From a candidate division KSB1 bacterium (GTDB lineage: Bacteria; Zhuqueibacterota; Zhuqueibacteria; Thermofontimicrobiales; Thermofontimicrobiaceae), in the NCBI GenBank assembly GCA_034506395.1, contig JAPDPQ010000001.1, positions 68,435-132,434 on the forward strand: a DNA stretch of 64,000 nucleotides, in the 5' to 3' direction. The notes beneath the pieces were generated by a model that was not told the DNA's origin, searched no databases, and saw nothing but the letters and a program-made list of their open reading frames with translations. The translations under genes were made by a program, and so were the position numbers. Below, piece after piece: positions 28,445 through 37,262 of the stretch (the first letter of the stretch is position 1; each line of letters starts with the position of its first letter).

Positions 28445-28684
28445 ATGCCAATCACTAAGAACACCACCATCGCAGAAATCGTCTTTCAGTATCCAGAGCT
28501 GATTGAGCCATTACATGAAATTGGGTTATACTGTTTCTCTTGAGGTGGCTCCCCAGCCTGGGGAACGCTTGCGTTGCAGGCGCGATTGAATGGAATCCGA
28601 AATATTGATGAGATTATAGATCGGTTGAATCAGATTTTAGCTGAGCAGCAAAGGACAGCCGCTGAGCAATTGGAACGAAGCTGA
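28445..28684 (+). CDS. DUF1858-type redox protein, probable selenoprotein (CxxU)
   Basis: A 79-codon gene interrupted by an in-frame TGA at codon 33 (28541-28543). Read through, it begins MPITKNTTIAEIVFQYPELI and continues EIGLYCFS-(TGA)-GGSPAWGTLALQARLNG, ending with a helix (NIDEIIDRLNQILAEQQ). This is the full DUF1858/hybrid-cluster-associated redox disulfide domain: N-terminal IAEIVFQYP, then a CxxC motif followed by a WGTL element. The TGA sits exactly where the family has the second cysteine, so the natural reading is selenocysteine in a CxxU motif. Supporting signs are AAAGGA seven bases before the ATG, hairpins directly after the TGA (see SECIS entry) and a terminator just past the final stop. 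The alternative is a nonsense mutation or sequence error. No selenocysteine machinery is in the window. Likely role: a small thiol/selenol redox protein in the cytoplasm. Confidence 0.75.
28544..28582 (+). promoter_or_regulatory. Candidate bacterial SECIS element
   Basis: Two mutually exclusive hairpins can form directly after the TGA. One is CCCC (28551-28554) with GGGG (28560-28563) plus a U-A pair and a short lower stem, loop AGCCU. The other is GCCUG (28556-28560) with CAGGC (28577-28581), then AACG with CGUU around a CUUG loop centred about 26 bases past the TGA. The second places the apical loop at the distance usual for bacterial SECIS elements. Bacterial SECIS elements have little sequence conservation, so this is supportive and not decisive. 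Confidence 0.5.
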
Positions 28685-28723
28685 GATTGCTGATTACTAC
28701 CCAATAGGCTTCTCTGAAAAATG

Positions 28724-28760
28724 AAAAAACCACCTCTGAATTTGTTTTGGGTGGTTTTTT
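28724..28760. terminator. Bidirectional rho-independent terminator
   Basis: AAAAAACCACC (28724-28734) pairs with GGTGGTTTTTT (28750-28760). Because A runs and T runs flank the stem, it can end both the plus-strand DUF1858 transcript and the minus-strand tex transcript, which converge here. Confidence 0.85.
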
Positions 28761-28827
28761 ATTTGTTTGCTATAGATCAAAATAATGGGATTAACGATGC
28801 ATCCAAGTCCCCCTTGCGGTTTACTCA

Positions 28828-30996
28828 TTATTCATCGATGATCATGGACAGTGAGATGCGACCAGTTTCGGGTTTCACGGACAATACTTTCACTTTTACG
28901 TTTTGCCCGACGCTCACTACATCGGTCGGCTGCTTGATGAATCGTTTCGCCATCTGGCTCTTATGCACCAATCCATCCTGCTTGACACCGATATCAACAA
29001 AGGCGCCGAAATCCACTACATTCCGGACCGTTCCCTCCAGCACCATGCCCTCCTTGAGGTCCTCGATTTTCAGCACATCCCGGCGGAAGATCGGCTTGGG
29101 CAATTCATCTCGCGGATCGCGATTGGGTTTGGCCAGGCTTTCGATGATATCCTGCATCGTAGGAATACCAGTGCCACAGATTTCAGCTAATTTTTGCACC
29201 GACAGTTTTTTCAGCCGCATCCGTTGTTGCAATAATTCCCCATGACCGCGAACCGCCGTGCTATCCAGTTCTAATTCCTGAAGCAACCGCTCAGCAGCTT
29301 GATACGATTCAGGATGAACTGCGGTCATATCGAAGAAATTTTCAGCATTGGGAATCCTCAAAAATCCCGCACATTGGGTGAAAGCCATCTCTCCCATTCC
29401 CTTCACTTCGAGCAATTGCTGGCGATTTTTGAATTCACCGCGCTCATTTCTTGCCGCCACAATGTTCTCCGCCAGCCTGCTATTGATCCCAGCGACATAT
29501 TTCAGCAGTGCTTTGGAAGCAGTATTGAGATTCACTCCAACAAAGTTCACACACGATTCCACCACTTGATCCAACATCTGGCTGAGCTTCGCCTGATTCA
29601 CATCGTGCTGATAAAGCCCCACGCCGATGGACTTGGGATCGATCTTTACCAATTCTGAGAGTGGATCCAACAAACGCCGAGCGATGGATACAGCCCCGCG
29701 CATCGCAACATCCAGGTCTGGAAATTCCTCCTTGGCAAGCGGCGAGGCGGAATAGACGGACGCCCCAGCTTCATTGACGATAATATACGATAGATCACCA
29801 TCGTACGCCTCGATCGTCTCGATCGCCAAAGTTTCGGTCTCACGAGAGGCGGTGCCATTGCCGATGGAAATGATCTGAACGTGATGCTTTTTGACTAATT
29901 CCAACAATTGATCTTTGGCTTGTTGCCATTGGCGCTGCGGCTCATGCGGATATATAGTCGCTCCCTCAAGAAATTTACCGGTCGGATCGATCACGGCCAC
30001 CTTGCAGCCAGTCCGATAGCCAGGATCAATACCCATGATTGTGGCACCATGAACCGGGGGTTGCATTAATAGATTTCTCAGATTTTTGGCAAAAATTTCG
30101 ATTGCATGAGCATCAGCCTGCTCGGTCAATTCACTGCGGATCTCGCGCTCGATTGAAGGCGCGATCAGCCGTTCGTAGCTGTCGGCGATAGCGGTCTTCA
30201 GTTCTGGCGTAAAGGGTGAGTTCTGATTGGTCAGATATGCTTGCTCGATACTTGCGATGCATTCGGAAATCGGCACATCCACTTTCACCTTCAAATAGCC
30301 CTCACGTTCGCCGCGATTGATGGCCAGCGTTTGATAGGGCTGAATTGTTTTGACTGGATGCGAGAATTCAGCATAAACCTCATAATTCCCCACATCCTCT
30401 TTGTTTTTTGCCTCGGAAACGACCACTCCCTTTTGCTGGAAGATAAGTCGAATGGCTTTGCGGACCTCAGCGTCGTCGGAAATGACTTCTGCACATATAT
30501 CGCGCGCGCCAGCCAGCGCTTCGTCCACGGTATTTACCCCTTTTTCCGCGTCCACAAAAGATGCCAACAACCCTTGATAATCCTCGAAATCGGTTGCTAA
30601 CTTTAACATGAGTTCGGCAAGAGGCTCCAATCCTTTCTCTTTTGCAACCGTAGCCCGAGTTCGTTTTTTAGGTTTGTAGGGCAAATAAAGGTCTTCCACC
30701 TCTTGCAATTTCGCGGCATCGAGAATTTTTTGTTTCAACTCTGGTGTTAATTTACCCTGTTTCTCGATCGAGTTCAATACGGTTTCCTTTCGCGCATCTA
30801 ATACGCGCAAAGAACGGATGCGATCCTCAATAGCACGGATCTGTTCTTCATTTAGATTCCCTGTCATCTCCTTCCGATATCGAGCGATAAAAGGAACGGT
30901 ATTCTCGCTATCGAGCAACTCAACAGTCTTTTGAACCTGCCAGACCATGAGCTTTAATTCTGCTGCAATGGTTTGAAAATGCTTTTCTCCATCCAT
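28828..30996 (-). CDS. tex: Tex-family RNA-binding transcription accessory protein
   Basis: Conserved nucleic-acid-binding protein related to eukaryotic Spt6. The 722-residue protein starts with the Tex N-terminal helical region (TVPFIARYRKEMTGNLNEEQ). It continues with a YqgF/RNase H-like domain (GIDPGYRTGCKVAVID), helix-hairpin-helix motifs (LLKYVAGINSRLAENIVAAR and LLEVKGMGEMAF) and ends in an S1 RNA-binding domain (GTVRNVVDFGAFVDIGV, about 652-668). Order and length are those of standard Tex. It is transcribed alone and toward the shared terminator at 28724-28760. Confidence 0.95.
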   Translation of the reverse strand: MDGEKHFQTIAAELKLMVWQVQKTVELLDSENTVPFIARYRKEMTGNLNEEQIRAIEDRIRSLRVLDARKETVLNSIEKQGKLTPELKQKILDAAKLQEVEDLYLPYKPKKRTRATVAKEKGLEPLAELMLKLATDFEDYQGLLASFVDAEKGVNTVDEALAGARDICAEVISDDAEVRKAIRLIFQQKGVVVSEAKNKEDVGNYEVYAEFSHPVKTIQPYQTLAINRGEREGYLKVKVDVPISECIASIEQAYLTNQNSPFTPELKTAIADSYERLIAPSIEREIRSELTEQADAHAIEIFAKNLRNLLMQPPVHGATIMGIDPGYRTGCKVAVIDPTGKFLEGATIYPHEPQRQWQQAKDQLLELVKKHHVQIISIGNGTASRETETLAIETIEAYDGDLSYIIVNEAGASVYSASPLAKEEFPDLDVAMRGAVSIARRLLDPLSELVKIDPKSIGVGLYQHDVNQAKLSQMLDQVVESCVNFVGVNLNTASKALLKYVAGINSRLAENIVAARNERGEFKNRQQLLEVKGMGEMAFTQCAGFLRIPNAENFFDMTAVHPESYQAAERLLQELELDSTAVRGHGELLQQRMRLKKLSVQKLAEICGTGIPTMQDIIESLAKPNRDPRDELPKPIFRRDVLKIEDLKEGMVLEGTVRNVVDFGAFVDIGVKQDGLVHKSQMAKRFIKQPTDVVSVGQNVKVKVLSVKPETGRISLSMIIDE

Positions 30997-31549
30997 ATTG
31001 AATTTCCATATAAAAAAGACATCACTTCATGACACACCTGTCGGCTCTTGCGATCGCAGTAAACCTGCATTTCAAAGCGATAAATCAAAAAAAGAATCTC
31101 CGCAAAAAAATTTTATGCTCTGAAAAATAACCAGAAATTTAGCATGAGATCGTTTGCATTTGATCGCAGAAATAATCTCAAGAGCCCGGTTTATCCAGTT
31201 TAAAACACGATCAGCAAATATAAAATTTTTTAACTAACTTGCAAGGATTTTGTTGGTTTTTTCCCTGCTTTATATAAGAGCGCCCTTTCCAGAAGGAGCT
31301 TGACTGAAAAGGGCGTTCCCTTTGGCAAATCCAATAAGCATCGGGTTAATACTGTGAAGTCATTTTCCCGCTTAGTTATGGTTTGCCATGTTTTGTTCGA
31401 ATGGGTTTAAAAGATCAATTAGCTTCGTCAATATCTCAAATTCACTTTCAATGCTGAATAGGCCATCGTATCATGCAATCCTCGATGATTAGCCTCAATT
31501 TTTGATAACTCAATGATCCAGCCATCAGGACCGGTTATCAAGTATGTGC
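30997..31549. other. Intergenic region with one hairpin
   Basis: About 550 bases between tex and nrdJ, both on the minus strand. It should carry the tex promoter. CGCCCTTT (31281-31288) can pair with AAAGGGCG (31308-31315) around a 19-nt loop, which may end the nrdJ transcript, but no T run follows directly. I see nothing else. Confidence 0.4.
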
Positions 31550-34318
31550 TCATGAGCAGCCACTGGTTGAGCCACACGAGAGACATTTGTAGCAAGCACC
31601 GTTTCTAACCATGATCGATCCGCACTCAAAACATGGAGGGGCATCTGACTGGGTCTGAAAAATATGTTTCTCATAGCTCTCTCTCGCAGCATCACCTCCC
31701 TGTTTTGGTGCGTCCAAGTGCTCTACTTCAGAGTTTTTGGGTCGTTCCTCTTCTGGCAGGAATTTCAAAGCCAGCCAGCGGAAGATATAATCGAGCACGG
31801 ATTTAGCGATAGGGATTTGCGGGTTTCCGGTGAAGCCCGACGGTTCAAAACGCACATGGCTGAATTTGTCGACCAATACTTTCAGCGGGACCCCGTATTG
31901 CAGGGTCATCGAGATAGCAGTAGCGAAGGCGTCCATTAAACCAGATATGATAGACCCCTCTTTTGCCATAACGATGAAAATCTCCCCTGGGGAGCCATCC
32001 TCGTACATGCCGACCGTGATGTAACCCTCATGACCTGCGATGCTGAATTTATGAGTAATGGCTGGCCGTTCATCAGGGAGTCGACGGCGATATGGCTTGG
32101 GAGGCTCTGATTTTACCGTTTCGTCGCGCGAAACACCCTCTTTGGATGTCGATAGCGGCTGCGTACGTTTCGCACCATCCCGATAAATAGCAATGGCTTT
32201 CAACCCCAGTTTCCATGCCTGGATATACGCTTCCCGAACATCGTCGATCGAGGAATTGTTGGGCATGTTGACTGTTTTTGAAATGGCGCCAGAAATGAAC
32301 GGCTGGACCGCAGCCATCATTCGAATATGGCCCATATAATGAATGCTGCGGCTCCCTTTGGCCGGCTTGAAAGCACAATCGAAAACCGGCAGGTGATGTT
32401 CGGCCAGATGCGGCGCTCCTTCAATCGTATCGTTTTTATTCAAATAGTCAATGATTTCTCGACATTGGCTGTCGCTATAGCCAAGCGTCTTCAAAGCAGC
32501 CGGGATTGTTGTATTCACTAATTTCATCACGCCACCGCCAACCAGGTTCTTATATTTTAATAATGCAATGTCTGGCTCAATGCCAGTGGTATCGCAATCC
32601 ATCATGAAACCGATCGTCCCGGTTGGAGCTAAAACTGTCACCTGAGCATTGCGATAGCCATGGGCTTTGCCAGCGCGCAACGCCTCTTCCCAAATATGCT
32701 GCGCCTGAGGGATCAGATCGGCAGCCTGTCCCAACGGCTGAATTGCATCGACATGCTTGAGATGTTTTTCGATGACGTGCAGCATTGGCTTTCTATTGCG
32801 TTGGAACTGTGGAAACGGCCCGAGCTTGCTGGCGATCTCGGCCGATGTTTGATATGCTTGACCTGTCATAATTGCTGTGACCACAGCGGCGTAGGCTCGT
32901 CCCTCTTCGCTATCGTAGGGCAAACCACTTGCCATGAGCAATGCGCCGAGATTCGCATATCCCAAGCCTAGCGTTCGAAATAAATGGCTGTTTTTAGTGA
33001 TCGCTTTAGTAGGATAAGAAGCATTATGAACCAGGATATCTTGAGCTATGATCATGATTCGCACAGCATGGCGAAAACTGTCAACATTAAAACGGCCATC
33101 ATTATTTCGAAACTTCATTAGGTTTAGTGATGCCAAGTTACAAGCGGTATCATCAATGAACATGTATTCGCTACAAGGATTGGAAGCATTGATCCGAGCA
33201 CTATTGGGACAGGTGTGCCAATCATTGATGGTCGTGTCAAATTGAAGACCCGGGTCACCGCAAAGATGAGCAGCAGCCGCAATTTGATCGAGCAAATCCT
33301 TCGCCTGATAGGTATCCATAATTTCGCCAGTCGTAATTGCCCGCGTTTGCCAGGGTTTATTTTCTAATGCTGCGCGCATGAAATCATCAGTCACACGAAC
33401 ACTATGATTGGCATTCTGAAAGAAGATCGAGCTATAAGCCTCCCCATTGAATGAACCATCATAACCGGCATCAATGAGGGCCCAGGCTTTCTTCTCCTCA
33501 TTGGCTTTACAATTGATGAATTCAACGATGTCAGGATGATCAATATTCAATATCACCATTTTGGCAGCCCGTCGCGTCTTACCACCCGATTTGATTGCCC
33601 CGGCAAAGCTGTCGAACCCCTTCATGAATGAGATGGGTCCAGAGGACTCACCCCCAGTGGAAAGCTTCTCTTTTGAGGATCGCAAGGTCGAAAAATTCGT
33701 TCCAGTACCGGATCCCCACTTGAACAGCATCCCCTCGGTCTTCGCCAACGTGAGGATTGACTCCATGCTATCCTGCACTGAATTTATGAAGCAGGCCGAA
33801 ACCTGGGGCCGCGGCTCAATCCCGCAATTAAACCAAACTGGACTATTAAATGAAGCCATTTGATTGACCAGTAAATAGGTCAACTCGCGATAGAAATTAT
33901 CAGCATCAGCTTCGCTGGCAAAATACCCATCCGCGTACCCCCAATTGCGGATCGTCTTTGCCACCCGATCGATCAATTGTTTGACGCTGGTCTCGCGCTT
34001 TGGCGTGCCTAATTTACCGTGAAAATATTTTGACGTCACCACATTCACCGCGGTCTGTGACCAGCTCTCTGGAAACTCAACATCTTTTTGCTCAAAAATC
34101 GTTGCGCCTTTATCGTTGGAGATCGAAGCGGTACGTCGCACCCACTTCAATTTTTCAAAGGGATGAATCCCATCCGGTGTAAATAGCGCTACAATCGATA
34201 AGCCTTTCCGCTTGCCATTGTTATTTTCCGAGTCCGTTAAGTGCAATTCCCGTGATGATGAAAGAAGGCTATCATCTGAATGCTGGGAGTTGGTGGTTGT
34301 TGGTTCACTTAGGGGCAT
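31550..34318 (-). CDS. nrdJ: Adenosylcobalamin-dependent (class II) ribonucleotide reductase
   Basis: Makes deoxyribonucleotides using a B12-generated thiyl radical, with or without oxygen. The 922-residue protein (start at ATG 34318, GGAGGA seven bases upstream; the longer frame begins inside that ribosome binding site) has FNSPVWFNCGIEPRPQVSAC with the redox cysteine. It also has the active-site ASNPCSEYMFIDDTACNLAS (Asn-x-Cys-x-Glu) and APTGTIGFMMDCDTTGIEPD. The C-terminal domain ends in a zinc-ribbon-like CFECGSIMVRNGACYKCLSC, typical of the long vitamin B12-dependent type. No other RNR genes and no NrdR are in the window. A strong promoter lies about 220 bases upstream. Confidence 0.95.
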   Translation of the reverse strand: MPLSEPTTTNSQHSDDSLLSSSRELHLTDSENNNGKRKGLSIVALFTPDGIHPFEKLKWVRRTASISNDKGATIFEQKDVEFPESWSQTAVNVVTSKYFHGKLGTPKRETSVKQLIDRVAKTIRNWGYADGYFASEADADNFYRELTYLLVNQMASFNSPVWFNCGIEPRPQVSACFINSVQDSMESILTLAKTEGMLFKWGSGTGTNFSTLRSSKEKLSTGGESSGPISFMKGFDSFAGAIKSGGKTRRAAKMVILNIDHPDIVEFINCKANEEKKAWALIDAGYDGSFNGEAYSSIFFQNANHSVRVTDDFMRAALENKPWQTRAITTGEIMDTYQAKDLLDQIAAAAHLCGDPGLQFDTTINDWHTCPNSARINASNPCSEYMFIDDTACNLASLNLMKFRNNDGRFNVDSFRHAVRIMIIAQDILVHNASYPTKAITKNSHLFRTLGLGYANLGALLMASGLPYDSEEGRAYAAVVTAIMTGQAYQTSAEIASKLGPFPQFQRNRKPMLHVIEKHLKHVDAIQPLGQAADLIPQAQHIWEEALRAGKAHGYRNAQVTVLAPTGTIGFMMDCDTTGIEPDIALLKYKNLVGGGVMKLVNTTIPAALKTLGYSDSQCREIIDYLNKNDTIEGAPHLAEHHLPVFDCAFKPAKGSRSIHYMGHIRMMAAVQPFISGAISKTVNMPNNSSIDDVREAYIQAWKLGLKAIAIYRDGAKRTQPLSTSKEGVSRDETVKSEPPKPYRRRLPDERPAITHKFSIAGHEGYITVGMYEDGSPGEIFIVMAKEGSIISGLMDAFATAISMTLQYGVPLKVLVDKFSHVRFEPSGFTGNPQIPIAKSVLDYIFRWLALKFLPEEERPKNSEVEHLDAPKQGGDAARESYEKHIFQTQSDAPPCFECGSIMVRNGACYKCLSCGSTSGCS

Positions 34319-34420
34319 AACAGGTCCTCCCATTTAATGTGAGATTAGTTAGATTTAGTGAATTCAAAAACGCAACGGCTTAAAATTAGGATCGCGAACA
34401 GAGGGAATAGATGAATCGAC

Positions 34421-34441
34421 GAGAGATCCGCCTGATCTCTC
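34421..34441. repeat. Perfect 8-bp inverted repeat in the nrdJ leader
   Basis: GAGAGATC (34421-34428) and GATCTCTC (34434-34441) pair perfectly around CGCCT. It lies between the nrdJ promoter and start codon, so it would form a hairpin in the mRNA leader or serve as a protein site. It is not a terminator, since no T run follows on either strand. Confidence 0.6.
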
Positions 34442-34536
34442 CTCCATCCATTGATTTGTTTTTTGCAAAAGGATTTCAAGAATTAAATCTGCCGGCAAAT
34501 TTGTTTGACTCGAAACCTTTTCCAAATCGCGGCAAC

Positions 34537-34565
34537 AATATAATATTCTTTTTTGAAATTGTCAA
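34537..34565 (-). promoter_or_regulatory. Consensus sigma70-like promoter of nrdJ
   Basis: On the minus strand TTGACA (34565-34560) and TATATT (34542-34537) are separated by exactly 17 bases. The -35 is a perfect match and the -10 is one base from TATAAT. Transcription would start near 34530, leaving a leader of about 210 bases. Confidence 0.75.
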
Positions 34566-35063
34566 GGGAAAAATTCACTATATTTTGTGGTTCTATGATT
34601 TTTTTGCCACTAAATGTGGTATATTCCTATTTATCATTGCGAAAGAGATTGGGAGGATCACTCCTTTACATCAACTTGATCATAAATAAAAATTGACTCA
34701 GCCAAATTAAAAGTGAATTCTAATATAAATCTTGATGCTCCCTGAGATCAATTTAGACAGCAATAGGTTTTTATAGTTGGTACTCCACCAAAAAATTCAA
34801 TGACGCGGAACTCACTTAATTTTTTTCGAAGCTAAATTATATGGTGCTGATAAATCAGCATTCCATCATTTGCAGCGGTTGTTTTGTCATAATCAACAGA
34901 TCATTTTGAGCCAATTGTTATTGCAGCCTTGCAATCTCTGATTTGATGAACTTGATGCAAGTGAACATCGTTTAATTTAAAGTCTTTTACGTCTTACAAT
35001 TAATCATTCTGTTTTTAAAGGTGAATCTTGGCAAATGTTGATCATTAAGCTGGAGGGAGTTTT
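34566..35063. other. Divergent intergenic region
   Basis: About 500 AT-rich bases between the nrdJ promoter (minus) and the DUF1028 gene (plus). A 92-codon frame at 34411-34689 overlaps the nrdJ promoter and has no ribosome binding site, so I reject it. The ribosome binding site GGAGGGAG of the next gene is at 35050-35057. No other feature is seen. Confidence 0.4.
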
Positions 35064-36059
35064 ATGATTTCAAAAATGTTGTTGCCAGGTTTGTTGTCGC
35101 TGCTGCTCATTCCAATCGAGCTGGTCATGGGGCAGTCTGTGTTTTCTGACCGATTGGTGCATACTTATTCCATCGCAGCTCGCGATCCTGAGACTGGCGA
35201 GATGGGCGTGGCAGTCCAATCGCATTGGTTCTCAGTGGGCTCGATTGTGTCTTGGGCTGAAGCTGGTGTTGGTGCCATTGCCACACAATCGTTCGTCAAC
35301 GTATCGTTTGGTCCCCAAGGTTTGGAGCTTTTGAAGCAGGGCAAGACTGCAGCCGAGGCCTTAAAAATTTTAATTGATTCAGACGAAGGCCGGGAAGTGC
35401 GTCAATTGGCCATCATTGATGCCAAGGGCAATGTGGCTGCTTTCACTGGCAAAAATTGTATTCCTGCTGCGGGACACTTAATAGGCAAGAACTATTCTGT
35501 GCAGGCCAATCTCATGTTAAACGATCAGGTATGGCCTGCAATGGCTCAAGCGTTTGAACAAAGCACTGGCCCCTTAGCAGAAAGAATGCTCGCTGCTCTT
35601 GAGGCAGGGCAACAGACTGGCGGAGATATCAGAGGGAAACAATCAGCAGCCATTTTGGTTGTCAAGGGACAATCCACTGGAAAAGTATGGGAGGATCGGT
35701 TAATCGATTTACGCGTAGAAGATCACCCAGAACCGATCCAGGAAATTCAGCGATTATTAAAATTGTATCGTGCTTATGAATATATGAATGCGGGCGATCT
35801 AGCGATCGAGAAGAACGATATCGCAGCAGCTCTTAAAGCCTATGGCACAGCAGAAACGATGTTCCCCGATAATCTGGAAATGAAATATTGGCATGCCGTA
35901 TCTTTGGTCAATATCGGTCGATTGTCCGAATCGTTGCCAATTTTCAAAAGCATTTTTGAGCGGGACAAAAATTGGCTGGAACTGACGCGTCGGCTTCCTT
36001 TGGTTGGTTTGCTTAAGGTGAGCGATACTGAGTTGCATCAGATTTTAGGAGAAGAATAG
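35064..36059 (+). CDS. Secreted DUF1028 (Ntn-hydrolase-like) protein with TPR-like tail
   Basis: Exported protein of 331 residues with a signal peptide (1-23). Residues about 30-225 are a DUF1028 domain: TYSIAARDPETGEMGVAVQS at its start, then AEAGVGAIATQS and DAKGNVAAFTG. DUF1028 is predicted to have an Ntn-hydrolase fold, but its activity is unknown. The last ~100 residues have two helical repeats of TPR type (DLAIEKNDIAAALKAYGTAE and LVNIGRLSESLPIFKSIF), a common arrangement for this family. GGAGG precedes the ATG. The long gap and promoter downstream suggest it is transcribed alone. Confidence 0.88.
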   Translation: MISKMLLPGLLSLLLIPIELVMGQSVFSDRLVHTYSIAARDPETGEMGVAVQSHWFSVGSIVSWAEAGVGAIATQSFVNVSFGPQGLELLKQGKTAAEALKILIDSDEGREVRQLAIIDAKGNVAAFTGKNCIPAAGHLIGKNYSVQANLMLNDQVWPAMAQAFEQSTGPLAERMLAALEAGQQTGGDIRGKQSAAILVVKGQSTGKVWEDRLIDLRVEDHPEPIQEIQRLLKLYRAYEYMNAGDLAIEKNDIAAALKAYGTAETMFPDNLEMKYWHAVSLVNIGRLSESLPIFKSIFERDKNWLELTRRLPLVGLLKVSDTELHQILGEE

Positions 36060-36493
36060 AATTTGACAAAAAAGAAAAAAAATTTTATTCTGGATATGTT
36101 TTAATTTCCTTAAATTTTTATTGACTTTTAGCTCGGAATTTATTATATTGCCCGCCACAGAATGGGACACGAGCGTTTAAAATGCCTCTAATTTGTGAAT
36201 TAATAGGGGCGTAAGTCTGTGGTTCGCGCGATCCTTGAGATTGCCTTTTTTTGGTGATAATCAAATCAGAATATCGTTGGAGGGGGCAAGTGTCCATTTC
36301 ATTTTCGAGGGAAATTAATTCTAATCTCATCGCCTATAAAAATTTCATAGACCGAGCACTGACAAATCATTCGCCGCCCTCACTTTTGATGGCTAGAGCG
36401 CTAATTTCAGTCTCGCTAAATTCAAGAAAGGATATCCTAAGATATTCGGACCTTATACCATTAAAACAATTTTCAAATTGAAGGAGGATCCAT
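36060..36493. other. Intergenic region containing a promoter and a long leader
   Basis: About 430 bases. A good promoter lies at 36121-36149, so most of this region would be a roughly 335-base 5' leader of the DUF4398 lipoprotein mRNA. I could not match the leader to a known riboswitch. A 76-codon frame at 36251-36481 lacks a ribosome binding site. Confidence 0.5.
36121..36149 (+). promoter_or_regulatory. Sigma70-like promoter of the DUF4398 lipoprotein gene
   Basis: TTGACT (36121-36126) and TATATT (36144-36149) are spaced by exactly 17 bases. The nearest good coding start downstream is at 36494, giving an unusually long leader. Confidence 0.7.
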
Positions 36494-37096
36494 ATGCTAC
36501 GGAATTATTTTATTCTCGCATTAGGTATTGTTCTGATGTTTGTGCTGGTGAGTGGTTGTGCTAAAGCGCCACAGCAAGAACTGGATGCTGCTAAGGCAGC
36601 TCTCGAAACGGCCCGTCAGGCAGAAGCGGATGTTTATCTGGCTGACGAATTCAAAGCTGCCCAGGATTCGCTCAATGCTGCTATCGCCGAAATTGAAACT
36701 CAAAATTCCAAGTTTGCTTTAACCCGCAATTACAACAAGGCGAAAAACCTGTTGTTAGCTGCTACTAACTTGGCTAATGATCTCAATTCCAGAGTCGCGG
36801 CTAAGAAAGAAGAGGTAAAAGCTCAAGCTGAACAGCTATTAACCGAGCTGCAGACAGGGTTGACTGATGCCAAAGCGTTATTGAAAAAAGCCCCCAAAGG
36901 CAAAGAAGGTCGGGAAGTTTTAGAAGCGATTCAGAGTGAGCTCACAGCAGTAGAAACCTCAATGACAGATGCTACCAATCTGTTAAACACCGGCAAATTT
37001 ATGGCAGCAAAGGATAAATTAGCTGCTGCTTTGCAGAAAGTCAATCAAATTAAAGACGAGCTGAATCAGGCTATTGCGAAGAAAAAAGGCAAGTAA
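36494..37096 (+). CDS. DUF4398-like coiled-coil lipoprotein
   Basis: Lipoprotein of 200 residues. The signal peptide ends in LVSGC (Cys22). The mature part is almost entirely Ala/Lys/Glu/Leu-rich helix, beginning with the DUF4398-type repeat (ELDAAKAALETARQAEADVY and the following LADEFKAAQDSLNAA). It is anchored to a membrane and probably spans periplasm as a helical bundle or coiled coil. The excellent ribosome binding site AAGGAGG (36481-36487) suggests abundant expression. It heads a block of envelope genes; a second DUF4398-like lipoprotein closes the block at 40761. The function of the family is unknown. Confidence 0.85.
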   Translation: MLRNYFILALGIVLMFVLVSGCAKAPQQELDAAKAALETARQAEADVYLADEFKAAQDSLNAAIAEIETQNSKFALTRNYNKAKNLLLAATNLANDLNSRVAAKKEEVKAQAEQLLTELQTGLTDAKALLKKAPKGKEGREVLEAIQSELTAVETSMTDATNLLNTGKFMAAKDKLAAALQKVNQIKDELNQAIAKKKGK

Positions 37097-37150
37097 ATAG
37101 CCAGCTTAGCGAGAGCAAAGATTTGGCGAAGAATTTTATAGGCATTGAGA

Positions 37151-37188
37151 AAAACCTCGGTTAACTTTAAACTGTTAACCGAGGTTTT
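37151..37188 (+). terminator. Strong hairpin terminator
   Basis: A perfect 15-bp stem (AAAACCTCGGTTAAC at 37151-37165 with its complement at 37174-37188) and an 8-nt loop, ending in TTTT then GTTT. It lies about 55 bases after the lipoprotein stop. It probably separates this highly expressed gene from the L,D-transpeptidase gene and is symmetric enough to act on both strands. Confidence 0.85.
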
Positions 37189-37262
37189 GTTTATTAATCG
37201 ACATGAAGTACCGTCATCGAATATCATCCAACTCGCTCGCTAATAGGAGAAGTTACCAGAAG

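Noticed and set aside
28541..28543. TGA read as tryptophan (altered genetic code)
   Set aside because: TGA ends many well-defined genes in the window and TGG codes for Trp in conserved positions. The family residue at this site is Cys, not Trp.
34319..34530. Cobalamin riboswitch upstream of nrdJ
   Set aside because: The leader has a suitable length, but I do not find the GCCACTG-type box or the usual surrounding pattern.
34411..34689. 92-codon plus-strand frame
   Set aside because: It overlaps the nrdJ promoter and leader, lacks a ribosome binding site and shows no recognisable features.
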